Counted from the first letter of the stretch, positions 44,216 through 56,869 are shown. The stretch is 64,000 nt of DNA from Hermatobates lingyangjiaoensis (GCA_026182355.1 JAPFBL010000068.1:1939001-2003000); one strand, 5' to 3'. A program made the numbers and translations. Notes: generated by a model from the letters alone, not told the origin.

Positions 44216-45720
44216 AGATATTATTTTATTTGTAGTTGGACACAATTAGACTGATAATATTCAGAATAAATAATATAATAAGATATTAACTTATTGTGTT
44301 TAAATTCATTTGATTGTATACAGAATTAAGTCAAAGTTTGGACAAGACATTATTGTTTGAGTCGTATTATTATACGACCAAAGGATATGTAGCTATGGTT
44401 TCAAATTAGAAATGATCAGTAAATAATCGAAATGAAATAATTAATAATGGTGTAAACAATCTTTATAATAATGAGAAATTATTGTCAAAGTTCTCAAATG
44501 ATCTGTGACCATGATTCCACGTAGTAACTGACGTGAATAATTATTACGATATGAGGTAGAAAAAAAAAAGAAAACACTTCTATTTTCGACATTCGTTGTC
44601 ATCAGGAGTCCATCTCATAAACAACAGTTCGTCATATTTAAATAATAATGATGAATATATCAAAGAAATGTAAAAGATTAAATCAATTTAAAAATAATAA
44701 TTAAATAAAAATTATGCGAAATTTAAACTAATAATTAGTCTGCTGGACTTGTGGTTCGTTCTTGAAAACTAATAGTTAATGAACATTATGGACAACAGTA
44801 AGTCATTAATACTGGATGACGATGAAGGTTGTTGGTAGATCTCAGCGCTGGAGCATACAGAACTTTACATTGCCTTCGTCTGTTTCACGCTATCACTTTA
44901 ATAGACCTGCGTGTTCTGTGCAGAAAATGTGACTCTTTGTCAATTGACGCTCATTTTAGTCATGGGAACCGCACCACCTGCATCAGGAGCCCGATGTTGT
45001 GCCTTGGACAAGTTTACTATAGTAGGTAATGAGTTCATCACGACAGGCTCGTGACCAACAGCTGTATGTTCTTTCCTAGCATGGCTTCAAACATCATGGG
45101 CCACGACCTAACTTCGAACTTCAAGCCTCAGTGTCACCAAGCGGACCATGTCCAGTCTCCTTGTCATTCGTTACCACCTTGCACACAAACAAATACAATA
45201 CTATCATTCACGTTCTATTAATATCAGTTTCAAAGCTGTTTTATATTGAAATACGACCATAACCTTGAATGTGTTAATTCGTAGTGACCCCTTTTTAGCA
45301 TACATTTAAATGAGATCAAATCTACGTGAAAGTGGTGAGTTCTGTTTTTTCTCTATATTTTATATTTGTTTTTTTTTTAAATTACAAATAATTGGATCAT
45401 TTATTTTATAAAATAAATATTTTTTTATAATGTTCTATGAAGGTATTATGTCATATTTGTCTAACATACCTTGAGAGCCGGTCCGTGAAAATGTTTTTTA
45501 CAAGAAACGGGCCCATGGAGCAAAAAAAAGATGTGATTTGGCTGTTTATGTGTAACGACACTTATAATGTATGGTCGAGAATTTATGAATGCCAACTGAC
45601 ATTAAAAACAAATGTTTGAGCAAGATCGGTTGAGAAGAATTAGATAAAAAAACTATTGTATGAAAACGGTTGCCTTCAGACTGTAGTCTTAAAAGTTTTA
45701 AAATTATAGTTTAAAAATGT
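44216..45720. other. no gene seen; ribozyme-like core at 44580-44615
   Basis: On the minus strand at 44580-44615: CTGAT, GAC-AACGAAT-GTC, GAAAATAGAAG. The stem is paired. 44820-45180 is GC-richer with a short frame (44829-45029) and no domain. Confidence 0.45.
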
Positions 45721-45725
45721 GATAA

Positions 45726-46223
45726 TTAAAAAAATAAATAAAAGATTTTGATACGAATTTCTGGTTCCATCCTGTGGTGACTGGTTCCCATACTCCATTG
45801 AAATAGGTGACAACGCTCATGAGAAGGAATACATGATTCAAAAGAACCTGTTACCAGTAATAGAAAAGGGTAAACAATGGTCTCCATGGAAACAGGTAGA
45901 CAACAGTGAAGGGGTAGAAAAAAAGTGAAGAGGAGAAGAAGCTAAAGGAGAGTGTTGGTGGTGTATTTGTTACGAGATCGGCCAATAGTCCTGGAAATAG
46001 TGTTGAGCTGGAGAGTGATTTCGGATGAGTTATTTTCCAGAAGAATGGCTATTTTTCTGAAGTGCTTGAGTTCGTATTCAGCTTAGCCATTGGCAAGGGG
46101 ATTGGCTATTTCTAAGAGGTGTTGTTCGTTTCTCCAGTTTGAGTTCGAGAAGTTGAAGGAAAGCTCTAGGGACTGATTATAAAGAAGTCTCTCCTTCGTT
46201 CAAGTGAACATAAATTGTGTTTG
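45726..46223 (-). pseudogene. unidentified coding relic, three stops in 166 codons
   Basis: On the minus strand one frame reads TKERLLYNQSLELSFNFSNS, NWRNEQHLLEIANPLANG, a TAA, AEYELKHFRKIAILLENNSS, EITLQLNTISRTIGRSRNKY, TTNTLL, a TAG, then a hydrophobic run (LLLLFTFFLPLHCC) and more open sequence to 45726. Only three stops in 166 codons is far fewer than expected in AT-rich DNA. The amphipathic helical middle with HF/H-R-K looks like a real protein. I cannot place the family. It may come from a transposable element or a decayed or single-exon gene. It ends about 150 bp before the SINE insertion. Confidence 0.45.
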
Positions 46224-46355
46224 ACTTTAGTTTTACTTGTGAGGTTCCATTTGTTTTTTTTTTTATTAGTAGAAATTACTGTGTAAAGGTCAATAAAATT
46301 TGGTATCTTAATCCGTTTTATCACTTTTCGTATTTTTGTTCTTTTTTAAGAAAAA

Positions 46356-46368
46356 TAGGTCATTGATT
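46356..46368. repeat. SINE target duplication, left
   Basis: TAGGTCATTGATT, identical to 46720-46732. Confidence 0.93.
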
Positions 46369-46719
46369 GGGGGGCCAGGTTAGCTCAGTGGTTAACGTAC
46401 TGGCCTCTGAACTCGTTGGTCCGGGGTTCGATACTCACCTGGCCCTCGATTTATTCACGCAGGAGGTGAATAAATCTGAGCACGTCGTCCCTCTGAGAGT
46501 ACGTTAAGCCGTCGGTCCCGAGCCTGTACGATGTCAGGCACTCGTTAAAGATCCCTGCTCTAAATACACTTGAGTTCTGCAAAATGTAGGACTCCCAATG
46601 TAGAATCAATCTTCATTTTATTGTGTCACAAAGGGCCAAATGTTTGGACTACTGTGTTCCCTTGTGGGACAGCGACTGCAACCTAAACAATTTCCCACTG
46701 CTACTACTACTACTACTAC
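46369..46719 (+). mobile_element. tRNA-derived SINE (family A), complete
   Basis: The tRNA-like head has a 7-bp acceptor pair (GGCCAGG ... CCTGGCC), box A GTTAGCTCAGTGGTTAAC and box B GGTTCGATACTC. The body includes CTGAGCACGTCGTCCCTCTG and AGCCTGTACGATGTCAGGCA. The tail is (CTA)n at 46700-46719. A perfect 13-bp target duplication flanks it, so insertion was by retrotransposition and is fairly recent. The element is 351 bp. Its partner LINE is not visible; the (CTA)n tail should match that LINE's 3' end. Confidence 0.95.
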
Positions 46720-46732
46720 TAGGTCATTGATT
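46720..46732. repeat. SINE target duplication, right
   Basis: Second copy of the 13-bp duplication, directly after the (CTA)n tail. Confidence 0.93.
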
Positions 46733-47930
46733 TTAACTACTTTGAAGGGTTGAATTTAAATTAATTTTTAATAAAGAATAAGAGAAAAATTAAAAAGACT
46801 TCGGTGTGTAATGGGTATGTATTGCTGTGGCAAGCCAAGCATTGTTAGGGATGTTAAAAGTAGTGTAAAAAATAGAATTAATAAATAATATATTGGAATA
46901 TTTTGATTTGCTTTTACAAATTAAAAAGGGACAAAAATTATAAATATTTAGAATATTTTCGGTTGGTTATATTTGATAGAAATATAAAAGTAATTAACAA
47001 GGTTATGGAAGTGTTTGCCGTCCAAACATTACTGTGGATGAGTGTGGGGCTGTCACTAGCGGCAGGTAGAAACCTCCACTCCACCATGGGCACTTACTCG
47101 GATTGGGTGTTCATTTGCATTTCTCATGCACATTGTATTGTTACCATCTCTATCAAGGCATGATTATAATAAATTATCCTCAAGTTAATGGCTAATTACT
47201 TTTCTTTCTGAGCGTTATTTTAAATAGAATTCAGAGTTATAGCAAAGATGAGAAGTAACTGTTCAACACTTTACCATGACTAATTAGAGTTAAATATGTA
47301 TTTAAGATTCCAAAGTTAATTTTAATTTAAACTTAATTAAGTCAGAGAGGCATAAGTCTCTCGAGGATTTACAAATGAAAATCCTAGAGAGATAATGAAG
47401 ACTTGTTATAAGCATTTGGTGTTCATACTTATTAGGCTGTACAAAGTTGCATCAAGAATGTGTTTTGTAACAAAAAAAAGGTTAATTTAACCTTATTCCG
47501 TAAGTTCTGATGAGAAAAATTTGCTATTTTAACCATTTAGTAGGCCAAAGGCTCGTAATTGTATGAGATAGACGCCTTAATCTATCTGCTATTCTCATAC
47601 TGGGCCACTACAGAACTCCCCTATAGAGCACAATTTCTTTTTCCACGGAACTCCTAATGGTTATATAATTGATATATATAAATTTTTAATGATGCAGTAA
47701 TAAATGTTTGATGAACTCACCTTTTACATAGAACTTCTAATGAAATGGATGACATTGGTGCTTCATGACTAACTCATTCTTTCCACGATCTATCCTGCTT
47801 AGAAGTAGTCTTTCTTGTAATTTCTTTCTACTATCCAAAATCCGCAAACCTATTTATAAGATCTTGGTATCTCTCTATTATGTCCTCCTGCAGAGATTTC
47901 AAATGGGCACATTGAGTCAAGAGATCGTCA
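46733..47930. other. no gene seen
   Basis: An 86-codon frame at 46903-47163 and one at 47765-47995 have no domain. The rest is AT-rich. Confidence 0.5.
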
Positions 47931-47934
47931 ACTA

Positions 47935-48225
47935 TCTTAGAATTATCAGTTTATTTTACATTAAAATACATAATAATAATATTGTTTATGCATAATAAAG
48001 GTATAGTTTGTTTAAGATAACGAAATTGGAGTGGCCTTAGGCTACTCCGTCTCACTCTGCCCTCATTGTGATTTACCAAAACCCGACGATAATTTATGCT
48101 ATTCGGGAGAAAAAAAGTATGAAAACTTGAAAGTAGAGTTTCTTGAAGTGCGGAAACTCGCGGGTCGAGTGTACTTGTTATACCGTGGCAGCCTGCCTCG
48201 GCTTCACACTGGTAACCAAGCGATT
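47935..48225 (+). repeat. dispersed repeat, copy 2 (pair with 22905-23195)
   Basis: Collinear with the copy 25 kb away. It lacks the extra inverted segment of copy 1 and continues into a GC-richer end (CCGTGGCAGCCTGCCTCGGC). The 81-codon frame at 48031-48276 is repeat-derived. Confidence 0.92.
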
Positions 48226-48230
48226 AATGA

Positions 48231-50547
48231 TTACAACAATATCCTTTTTACCAATGTACGTATGCAGAAATATTAATGCAATTTTCTTTTAGCATAAATC
48301 TTTTTTTTTTCAATGAACGTATAGCACATTCATTTATTTACCAGAGACACTTACAAAAGAAAACAAAGAGACAAAACTATATAAAGGGAAACGGCTGTAT
48401 AGTTGGAAAAAAAGACAGTTCACTAAAGACGTAATTCTCTAGTTAATTTGATGGGAAACGTTTTGAATAAACCGTATAACATACTGCAAAAAAAACTCAT
48501 TACGAAAGAAATATAAAGATTAATATGGACATTGTTCATTTTAACAGTGACTGTTAATTAACGTAGAGTTCTTAATTTAACTACGTAGTTGAATGAAGTT
48601 GTTCTTTAACTACTTAGTTAACTACTTGTAGTAGTTGTAGTTGTTAAGAAGCTTAAAGGAAGAGGATGTGTTTGGCCAAGTCAGAGGTAGTTGCTTATGA
48701 TTATCAAATCCATAATTTCTTCTTTAGACAGTGCCATAGTAAAATCCCCTATGTACCCAGACTTTGTAGACACCCTATGGATATGGCAGTTATAGTCGAC
48801 CAGCCATACTAACCAAAGATCGTTTTCAAGACATGTGTTCGAAATATCGAAGACGACCCCCTCCCCCTAAAATTCATCTCCAAAACGCTTTATTTTAAAT
48901 GCCTTATTATCTTACCAGGTTAAATGAGTAATGTTTTATTGTGTTATTTCACGCTAGTATGCTACTAAACGGCTAAGTGTAACAGTTTAATCGAACAATC
49001 CTTATTAATTGTCAATTTGTTAATTATATCCTTTATACACTCCGCTTTATAACTTAATCAGTTAACACATGTAGGATATTTTAGCTTTAAATACATGAAA
49101 TATGGGAAAGTATTTTTTTTAGTTTTAATATAGAATAATGGAGCTAAGCTAATCTTGGCCTGGAGGCTGTGCGTTCGCTGTGTCGTTGCCGGCTTACGCT
49201 TAGATAGCCTGGGGATACTGATTACGATTTTCTCCACTTGACTTTACACTCATACATCACATTACGACATAGATATATATGTCGGGAAAGTGGCCTAAAA
49301 GCTAATACCCGTATAACGAACTAATTTTTGTCAAAACCCATGTAAATTTTATTCTTTTTCCTCACACCTTACTTTTGTAGATTTTCACATTTCTATTGCC
49401 CAGCGCTCTAGCATTTGGTTTCTGCTTTTTTGTCTCACACTTGAAATAATCATAACCTAGATCAATAGAATGAATAAAAAAAAGAGGAGATAATGATTCA
49501 AAATATTCTATTATACCAGTATGTTAGAACATATGCATTGAGTCATGATACTTTTGAAATATAAACTGAAATCAGTTATACAAATATGTAAAAATAAATT
49601 TGTTATTTTGTTAAATATAACCTTGAGTTTTTATAGTTTTGAAAAATAAATTTTATTTTTTATATTATAAAAAAATATTAATGTAGTAATATAAATTATT
49701 ATAACTATATAGAATTTGTTTATTAGTGATTAATAAATGTTATGAATAATTTTAATTATATGCTATATAATAAATTATATAAAATAAAAATCATATTATA
49801 AAGTTTTATTATAAAGGTTTTTATAATTTTTTTACGGCAATCGATACATAACATTGGGTTAATACAGAGAAGTGCATGAAATGTAATTAATGTTTTTACT
49901 TTTTTTTTCAATATAAGGAAACATTTTAGGTGTACGTATTGAACTAGATTATCCAAACAATGTTTTATTTTATGCTTACCCCTGTTGTCATAGCTGAATA
50001 AAAATCCCTTTGCAGCCTAAAGCTTGAGGTACACTGAAAACATAACTTGACTATGTCAGGTCAAATGCTTGTAGAACAGACTAGGGACGAGCTTAGTCTT
50101 TTATTTTTCTGCCTTTCACTTTTGCTTTCCCACTCTTTGAATATTCACCTCTTTTGTGTAGTTGTTCCTGTTAAAGAACTAAAACAATATTTGTTCCGTT
50201 ACCTTTGACCTGTGTGAGAGCTCTGAACCTGTTGAAAGAACGCAGTTGTCCGTTCTTTTCGAAATACAATCCTACATAATATTCTGCCTCATTTGTTTTG
50301 ATATGTGGAATCTGTAAAGGTTATGTTGAACTTCTGAAATTCTTAAGAACCAAGTACCTTTCTTTAGAAGAAAATAGTTAAGTGCTTTACTGTGAAATGG
50401 TAGTTGTTTAGAGCTGTCTTCATTGTTTCTTTCTTTCTTATCGGAATATCAATAGCTACACTTATGAACACCATTTAATGTTGGTCGGAAATAGAAAATC
50501 TGGACAACAGGAACACCCAAAGCCCAAAGTAACCTCTCTGTTAAAAA
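48231..50547. other. no gene seen
   Basis: AT-rich. Around 48565-48650 there is a cryptic TAACTAC/GTAGTT-rich stretch. Near 48838-48860 GTTCGAAATATCGAAGACGA recalls the 3' half of the ribozyme-like core. The minus frame 49756-49956 is translated AT-rich DNA. Confidence 0.5.
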
Positions 50548-50790
50548 GGCCAGAGGGTTACTTTGAACATCCTCGTTAAACATCCTTGCCTCTGGACTGG
50601 TAGATCCGAGGTTCTGTCCTTGCTCTGGCCCTCGATTCATTCACGTGGGGAGTAAATAAATCTGAGCACGTTGTCCCTCGGAGATCACGTTAGGCAGTCG
50701 GTCCCGAAGACGTGAAAGCTGTCAGGTACTTGTTATAATCTCTCGATAACAGTAAAGCAAATTTAGGACTGCCACTGCAACCTGATCTAA
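50548..50790 (+). mobile_element. SINE A, diverged copy with compensated head
   Basis: The acceptor-like ends are GGCCAGAG and CTCTGGCC, different from the 46369 copy but still complementary. The body follows with CCCTCGATTCATTCACG, AAATCTGAGCACGTTGTCCC and GTCGGTCCCGAAG. Box A and box B are decayed. No target duplication was seen. Confidence 0.85.
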
Positions 50791-50836
50791 CGTTTTTGTG
50801 ACAGTAGCAATCAACTTTTTTGGAAAATTCAAAATT

Positions 50837-50936
50837 ATGTCTCCACACAAAAAAAAGAGTTTAATATCAAAACTAACAACGAGTTTCGAACATTTAGTAC
50901 TCTTCTTCATTAAACTCTTTTTTTGTGTGGAGACAT
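50837..50936. mobile_element. small foldback, family F8
   Basis: Arms ATGTCTCCACACAAAAAAAA (from 50837) and TTTTTTTTGTGTGGAGACAT-like (to 50936) enclose about 42 bp. On the minus strand the loop reads GAAGAAGAGTACT, AAATGTTC, GAAACTCGTT, resembling the 3' half of the ribozyme-like core. Confidence 0.85.
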
Positions 50937-51252
50937 GTTTTTTTTTGAAATTTTCCGATTTGAGTAAATACCACACTATAACGAATTACACAAGTAAGGA
51001 ATCAACTTATTGACCATGGTACCAACATGTTCATCATGAGTAAATCAAGACAGTCGAAGAGAGAACACATACCATGTATACTATTTGAATAACGTTGTTA
51101 GGATTTGAATGAACTCTATCTTACAGTTATTTTGTTTCCAATGCCAACCCTTTCAGGCTTCGAATATAACTCATTTGTTGTTTGGCACCCATTTTAGTTA
51201 CAGGTGAGCCTCATTACCGGGTTAATTTTACATCAAGCGTGCTAGATTTCAC

Positions 51253-51470
51253 CTCAAGTTTATTATAATAAGGATCGTTAAGGAGTACATGACTTTGAGT
51301 ATTCTCCGGAGAGACAGCTTTACGTCAGTCCTCATCGAGGGACAGCGAGTACAAAATTGTGCTTTTTTCATGTATATAATGTAGGGCCATAGATTTGAAT
51401 CTACAGTCACCACTGGTTGAGGTGGGCACGCTACCTGTTTCACACCTGTCCCTACTAATAGCAAGTGTAA
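51253..51470 (-). mobile_element. SINE A, minus strand, diverged
   Basis: On the minus strand: a tRNA-like head with AGATTCAAATCTATGGCCCT at the box B end, then CTGTCCCTCGATGAGGACTG, ACGTAAAGCTGTCTCTCCGG, and TCATGTACTCCTTAACGATC. It aligns with the 46369 element throughout. The 76-codon frame over it is an artefact. Confidence 0.78.
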
Positions 51471-54400
51471 CCGAATCAATATGTCTCTTTTCTAGTCAGG
51501 TCGACCTGCTTACGGGTAAAACTTGGTTAATTTAAAAGAGTACTGTTACGGTGGTATTCACTGAAAGCCGTTGACTGACGATGTTTAATTATGACCAATA
51601 TACCACAATGTTAAACAGAAGTTCCTAACCTGTTGTTCTGCTGTGAGAAGTAAGAATTTTGCCAAGTTTTAGCATGGAATTACCTTGGTAAAGGAAGAAG
51701 ACCGTGTCTATAGTTTGTCTTGTCCCTTTATTCATCGCAAACTGAATAACAAATAGATACTAACTGTCAGAGTCGCCAAGTGGCGGCGTCATTGTTACAT
51801 TGTTTAAAACACTTATCTTTATTAGTGCTGGATTCACTGCGTCAATTTAAAATGTTGACGCTATACGAATATTTGGTCGATCTTAACTCGTTCTAACCAT
51901 ATCTCCACCATATCTGTTTACATCTCTATAATAAACCAACTGTTTTCTGATATAATCTGATTTCGTTTTTGATTATTCTTCTATCGCAATGATTCTTTTT
52001 CTGATAAGCTTATTGAAATATGTCTATTAAATATTAGCATTAATTATTAATTGATTTACTATAAAAATAATTACATATTAGAATATTGGATATACTATTG
52101 AAGAAAACCTAACATTAAAGTATACATTTACTTTAGGAGTAATCAAGTATCTTATGTACTGTTCAATGTATTGCTTGCACACGACACACACACTCCACAG
52201 GCTTTGTAATATAAGGAAGTAATAGAGTTAATCAAAGCGTGAGATGCGACGGAAGCCTCACTCGCTGTATAATAGTATACATGGCTTCAACAATTTTGAA
52301 ATGAATCTAATACCCCCAGCCAATATCGTTATTTATTTATTCAGTCTACTTGGCATTCTTATGGTCTCGTTGCATTAACATTTTACCCGGCGTTCAGAAA
52401 CATAGAGCTGTTCCTGCCTGGAAAATAACTTGTTTTTCAAAAAGAGGTTTATTGAATTTTCTTTTATTAATTCAAGTGGCAAGTTTACATGTGAACCACC
52501 CTTGACATTTTTGATGTATGATTATATATATTATTATTTTATTTTTTATTGATACTGTATATATTATATTAAATGTCTAATCTTCTGACTAGTAGACATC
52601 TTTCTTTACATATCAGGACAATTAATGAGTTTAAATAGAATGATCAAGTAATTTCTAATTTATAATAATTATATACTTACATAATCGAATCATGTTTAAC
52701 TCCAACTTTAATTAGTATGGTTAATTTTAAAGTACAAATTATTATTATTAATTAATTGAATTGAATGGTATATACTTTAAAAATTAAGTGCATGGAAAGC
52801 TATATCTCTTTTGGGCGTATGGATATTATTTAATTAATATAATGCATATTAATAAACCATATTAACCATATCATGTGAGTGGAAATGTGTAAGTAGAAAA
52901 ATGAATATTTTTAAAATCGCTCTATGAAATGGCCAAATGATATATCCCATTTATGTTTATGAAGTCGCATTTTTGTGAATACCACTGTATTCAGAATGTT
53001 CAAAATATTTTGAAAACAGATAATTTTAAGCAATCTCCGAAAACACCTAGTGATTGCAAATTTTTCTCTGTGAAATTATCTAAGATCTCGAAATCTCAAA
53101 AACCTATAAAATAATTGATTCTTATTAGTTTTGAGTTGGCGTTTGCCAACTTTGATTTTGATATTCAGCAGTCAGTGATGTTAGTATTCTTAGCGGGTAA
53201 ATTTAATATTTTTTGTTATCTTATAAACGTTAGCACTTTACTCTATTAAAGTAAGAACTGTATAGTAATTAATAGTAATTTTTTCAATTACGTTTACACT
53301 TATAGCTTTGAATTCGAGGGAATTTCAGCTTTGTACTGTTCTAGAACGGAATGATTGACTCTTGACTTTGTCTACAGTATACCTACCCTTCTCTACTAGT
53401 ATTAAACAAGAAACTAGCAGATGAATTAATATTATTATAGGTGAGGTACTTTACCAGATCAATATAGTAATTGTTAAACATTATTATTTTCTAATTTCAT
53501 TCCTATATTCATAAATTCATGGATATCCTTTTTCCCATTAGTATTATAATCGCTTTTACTTGATACTTAGATTTAACAAATTTCAATTGAACTTAGATAG
53601 CCACGACATAGAGTAATAATACTTATACCAGGATTTTACACAAAAAACCAACAGTTTATTTCTTTTTCTGCCGGATGAAGTTGGGTGGGATGCTGGTACA
53701 AAGATAAAGTTTAACCACTACTTTTCAACGGGCCTCGTTGTCTGTCGGAAAGAATAGATTGGGACAGGTATCCAGTGTGGGAATCGAAAACGAATGAGGG
53801 AATGTGGAAGGATTTATGACTTGTTTTTGTTCCGTCTGAGAAGTACAGGGGTCTGTGGACGCAAAAAAAAGAGTCCACGTTGTTCAATTGAATTGAGACA
53901 TATTAATTTTATTCTTTCATGATGGAGTGGTAAGAATAACCTCATTTGTTGAAAGTGTCTTAGTTATGATAGCATAAGCAGTAGTTCCTAACCTTCCATG
54001 TGCCAGAGACCGGTTTCATGGAAAATATTTTCCTGTAAAGGCCTTGAAGGTTCCATAAAATAAGCCGATTTGACCACTACAAGGACAAAAAAAAACTCAT
54101 TGATTGAATAAAAAGTGTGCGAAATAATGTTTTTTTTCTTTGGAGTCCTTGCTCAACCCAACGTGACTACAAATACAAATTTTAGAGATAAATATAACTC
54201 GTCATTTTTTTTGGTTTCTAGCTTTCGGTCAAGCTAGTTTTTCGGTTTCATTTGACTGTAACATTAGTGTCAAAAAGGGGTACTGCTCGAATGTGGTCAT
54301 TTTACAAAAGAAAACATATTTCAGCAGTCAATAGAATGATATCATGGCAGGTACTGGTTTGTGTGCGACCTTTTATTGAATAACCTGTATAGTCCGTGGC

Positions 54401-55784
54401 CCGCTGACTGTAAGGGGTGTGCTAATAATATTAAAGATCCATTTGCAAACCATTATAAATATCATTTTGAGTTGGAACCTACTGGTTGAAACTGTTTGTG
54501 TACAAACGTAGCGGCAAACAACTCTGTGGTGGCCAGAGTTTAAAAGAAATTTTAGGGTTGAATTGAAAACACAATTCAAGAAAGTAATGTTCGATCCCGT
54601 TCATCTGAAACAAACGAGAATCCAAACTGCAAACCATTTGAGTGAGCACTGATAGATCCCGTCGAACCAGTGTACATCTAATTACTCCAATTATAATTGC
54701 AGCATTCATACAAGTGTAGCTATTGGACATCTGTTGGGTCAGCTATTATGATAATAAATAAATTAATACTAAATTAAGTTTAGCTAAAGTTAACTCTATA
54801 TTCATCGTCTTTTAGGCGGTACGAAGTTTACCGAGTCAGGCAGTTTGATATAATTATATTTTATTTCCTATATGTTTATATAAAAAATAGTTTGTATCTG
54901 TTCCTTGTATTATGACACCCCTCATAATGCCGACCGGAGTGTACACCACCTATCCCCCCCCACGTTGATAGTTTTTTGTTCGAAATAATGAAATATTTAT
55001 TTGTAAATAGATAACGGTTTTTTTCCATACATTTGATCCAAATAAATTATTAAGAGTATTTGAACTAACAGGATCTATTAGAGAATGTAGGTTAACGTCA
55101 TTGACAGAATTAACATTAAAAGGTTGCTTTGTGTTTGTTATGCCTTTCATAACGTGTATTGATTTAAGTAATAATTTTACCTGCACATTCCTGTTTAATT
55201 CTCCAATGATGGCATGGAAATTTTGAAATCCCTCTTTCATTGTCAAAAAGAGATAAGCCTGTGAAATGAGCATCTTTCATTTCTGGTAAATGCCAGTAGT
55301 CTATTACTGAACACTTTAACGCACTTCTGACGTCAGTCAGACGTAATTCACTGACATTATCCGAACAATCACATTATGGTTGTATAAAAAAAATGGTTTA
55401 ATTCTTTTTATTTATTTTATACATGGACGCCAAAAACAATTCATCTCCCGTTGCTTTGTGATGTGAGATGACATTTTTTTTAACATCACTGAAACAAGTC
55501 CGAAGGTCTGACGTCATCTGATGGCGCAAAGGACCATCAGTCCTTTATTAATAGGCTGATCTGAAAACATGACACCTTCTCTCTAAATACACTTGTAACC
55601 TATCAGACATTTATACTCGTATTATATTGACAATGGAAAAGCGTTCACTACAAATGCAACTACGCTAAAAGTTAAAATTAACATAAAAATACGTTTTTGG
55701 TATATGAAATAAGGGAAATAAGTAAATTAAAGTGGGAACAAAAAAAGTGAGAAGAAAGAAGTAGACAAAGAGAGGAACATTTCA
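51471..55784. other. no gene seen in 4.3 kb
   Basis: AT-rich unique-looking sequence. Minus frames at 54373-54579, 54479-54730 and 54950-55273 lack domains. No foldback, SINE or TA array was found, so this is the longest repeat-poor stretch of the window and a candidate intron or spacer. Confidence 0.5.
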
Positions 55785-55871
55785 ATCCATATACTTATAA
55801 AACTCTAATGGCCCATATTGTTTGTTTGCTTGCCACCGTGCATTGTCTGAACTGAATAAATAATAAAATTA

Positions 55872-55955
55872 TGAGATTTTGTGGGAATCGAACCCACGAC
55901 CTTTACATTAGAGGTAACTTTCGTAGAGGTAACAACGCGCCAGAGGAACCTACCG
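55872..55955 (-). other. tRNA-like T-arm inside the Helitron
   Basis: On the minus strand GTGGG-TTCGATT-CCCAC (55881-55897) is a perfect 5-bp T-arm with box B sequence, preceded by TGGCGCGTTGTTACCTC as a poor box A. Either a captured tRNA/SINE piece or a Helitron subterminal motif that mimics one. It is not a functional tRNA. Confidence 0.5.
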
Positions 55956-56178
55956 GCAATAAGCTTCCAAAATCTAATATAAAATGACACGAGGCTTGGA
56001 TAAGTAAACTAAAGATGAAGCATTAACTATATTATGATCACAAAGTGATTTTTAACATTAACAGATTAAATATTATTAGTTTTTCGATCTAAATTACAAT
56101 GTTTCAATTATAATAAATTTAGACAGAGGAAATTTAATGAATAATCAATGAGATATGAAACTATTATTTAATATATCA

Positions 56179-56271
56179 ACAAGTGATATTTATGATACTG
56201 GTAAACCAGTATTTCAACATGGCCAATTACATGTTGCTCTCAGTAGGGTCAAACAAAATGAAAACATTTAA
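56179..56271 (+). pseudogene. PIF1-like helicase C-terminal fragment
   Basis: One frame reads DTGKPVFQHGQLHVALSRVK, then QNENI and TAA. HGQLYVALSRV is the signature near the C terminus of Helitron and PIF1-family helicases. Only about 30 codons remain. It supports the Helitron assignment. Confidence 0.85.
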
Positions 56272-56453
56272 GTTTTTTTTTGGAAAATTCAGTTTGTACA
56301 AAAAAGGTGTAAAAAGAAGAGAACTATCTTAAAAATTTGTTATTATCCTCTTTATTAGAACTGTATTAATTTAGAGTTTATCTACATTTACGTCAACATG
56401 ATTGCAGTAAAAAGGAAGGCACTGGATGACCCAACGAGTTACGGGTAGTCTAG

Positions 56454-56868
56454 TATTTAATAAAATTATAATAATCGTAATGTACGTGCAATAATACATA
56501 TTAGTAAATACATAAGTATATTAAAAGAATGGGAAATAGAGGTAGTTTGAAGGATTGAAAGGCGAGGAATGCGACAGAAATGTTGTTAGGGACAGAACAA
56601 ACAAAATAATTCAGGAGTAAAGCATTTTGTGAAATCTCTGGACAAGGATATTTACATCAACTGACAGATGTTTTTTCATTCCTTTCGACCTCTTTAGCTT
56701 ATCCTGTCCTCGACGATGATTTGTCTTTTTCCTTGTGCTTTACTCCTTTCGAAATACCCCCTTTTTTTAACCCCATACCGTATGTTGTATGGTTTTTAAC
56801 ATACAACGTATGTTGTATTCTATTGGTCTATTTAATTGTGTGACTCTTGACTTATGGACCACTGCTCG
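56454..56868. other. no gene seen; small palindrome near 56778-56812
   Basis: CCGTATGTTGTATGG, CATACAACGTATGTTGTAT and similar words form a local palindromic cluster. Confidence 0.5.
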
Positions 56869-56869
56869 C

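Larger units (their letters stand above)
55786..56453 (+). mobile_element. short Helitron with both ends
   Basis: Starts after A with TCCATATACTTATAAAACTC and ends GGGTAGTCTAG followed by T, fitting the 5'-TC ... CTRR-3' and A/T insertion rules. Inside are a tRNA-like arm near the 5' end and a helicase fragment near the 3' end, so it is a deletion derivative of an autonomous element. The 3' hairpin is weak. No terminal inverted repeats or target duplication are expected for this class. Confidence 0.6.

Noticed and set aside
54373..55273. Three overlapping minus-strand frames of 68-107 codons
   Set aside because: No motif, no supporting splice or promoter signals, and composition typical of the surrounding AT-rich DNA.
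55872..55955. A tRNA gene on the minus strand
   Set aside because: Only the T-arm is well formed. There is no acceptor stem or anticodon arm, so it is recorded as tRNA-like inside the Helitron.
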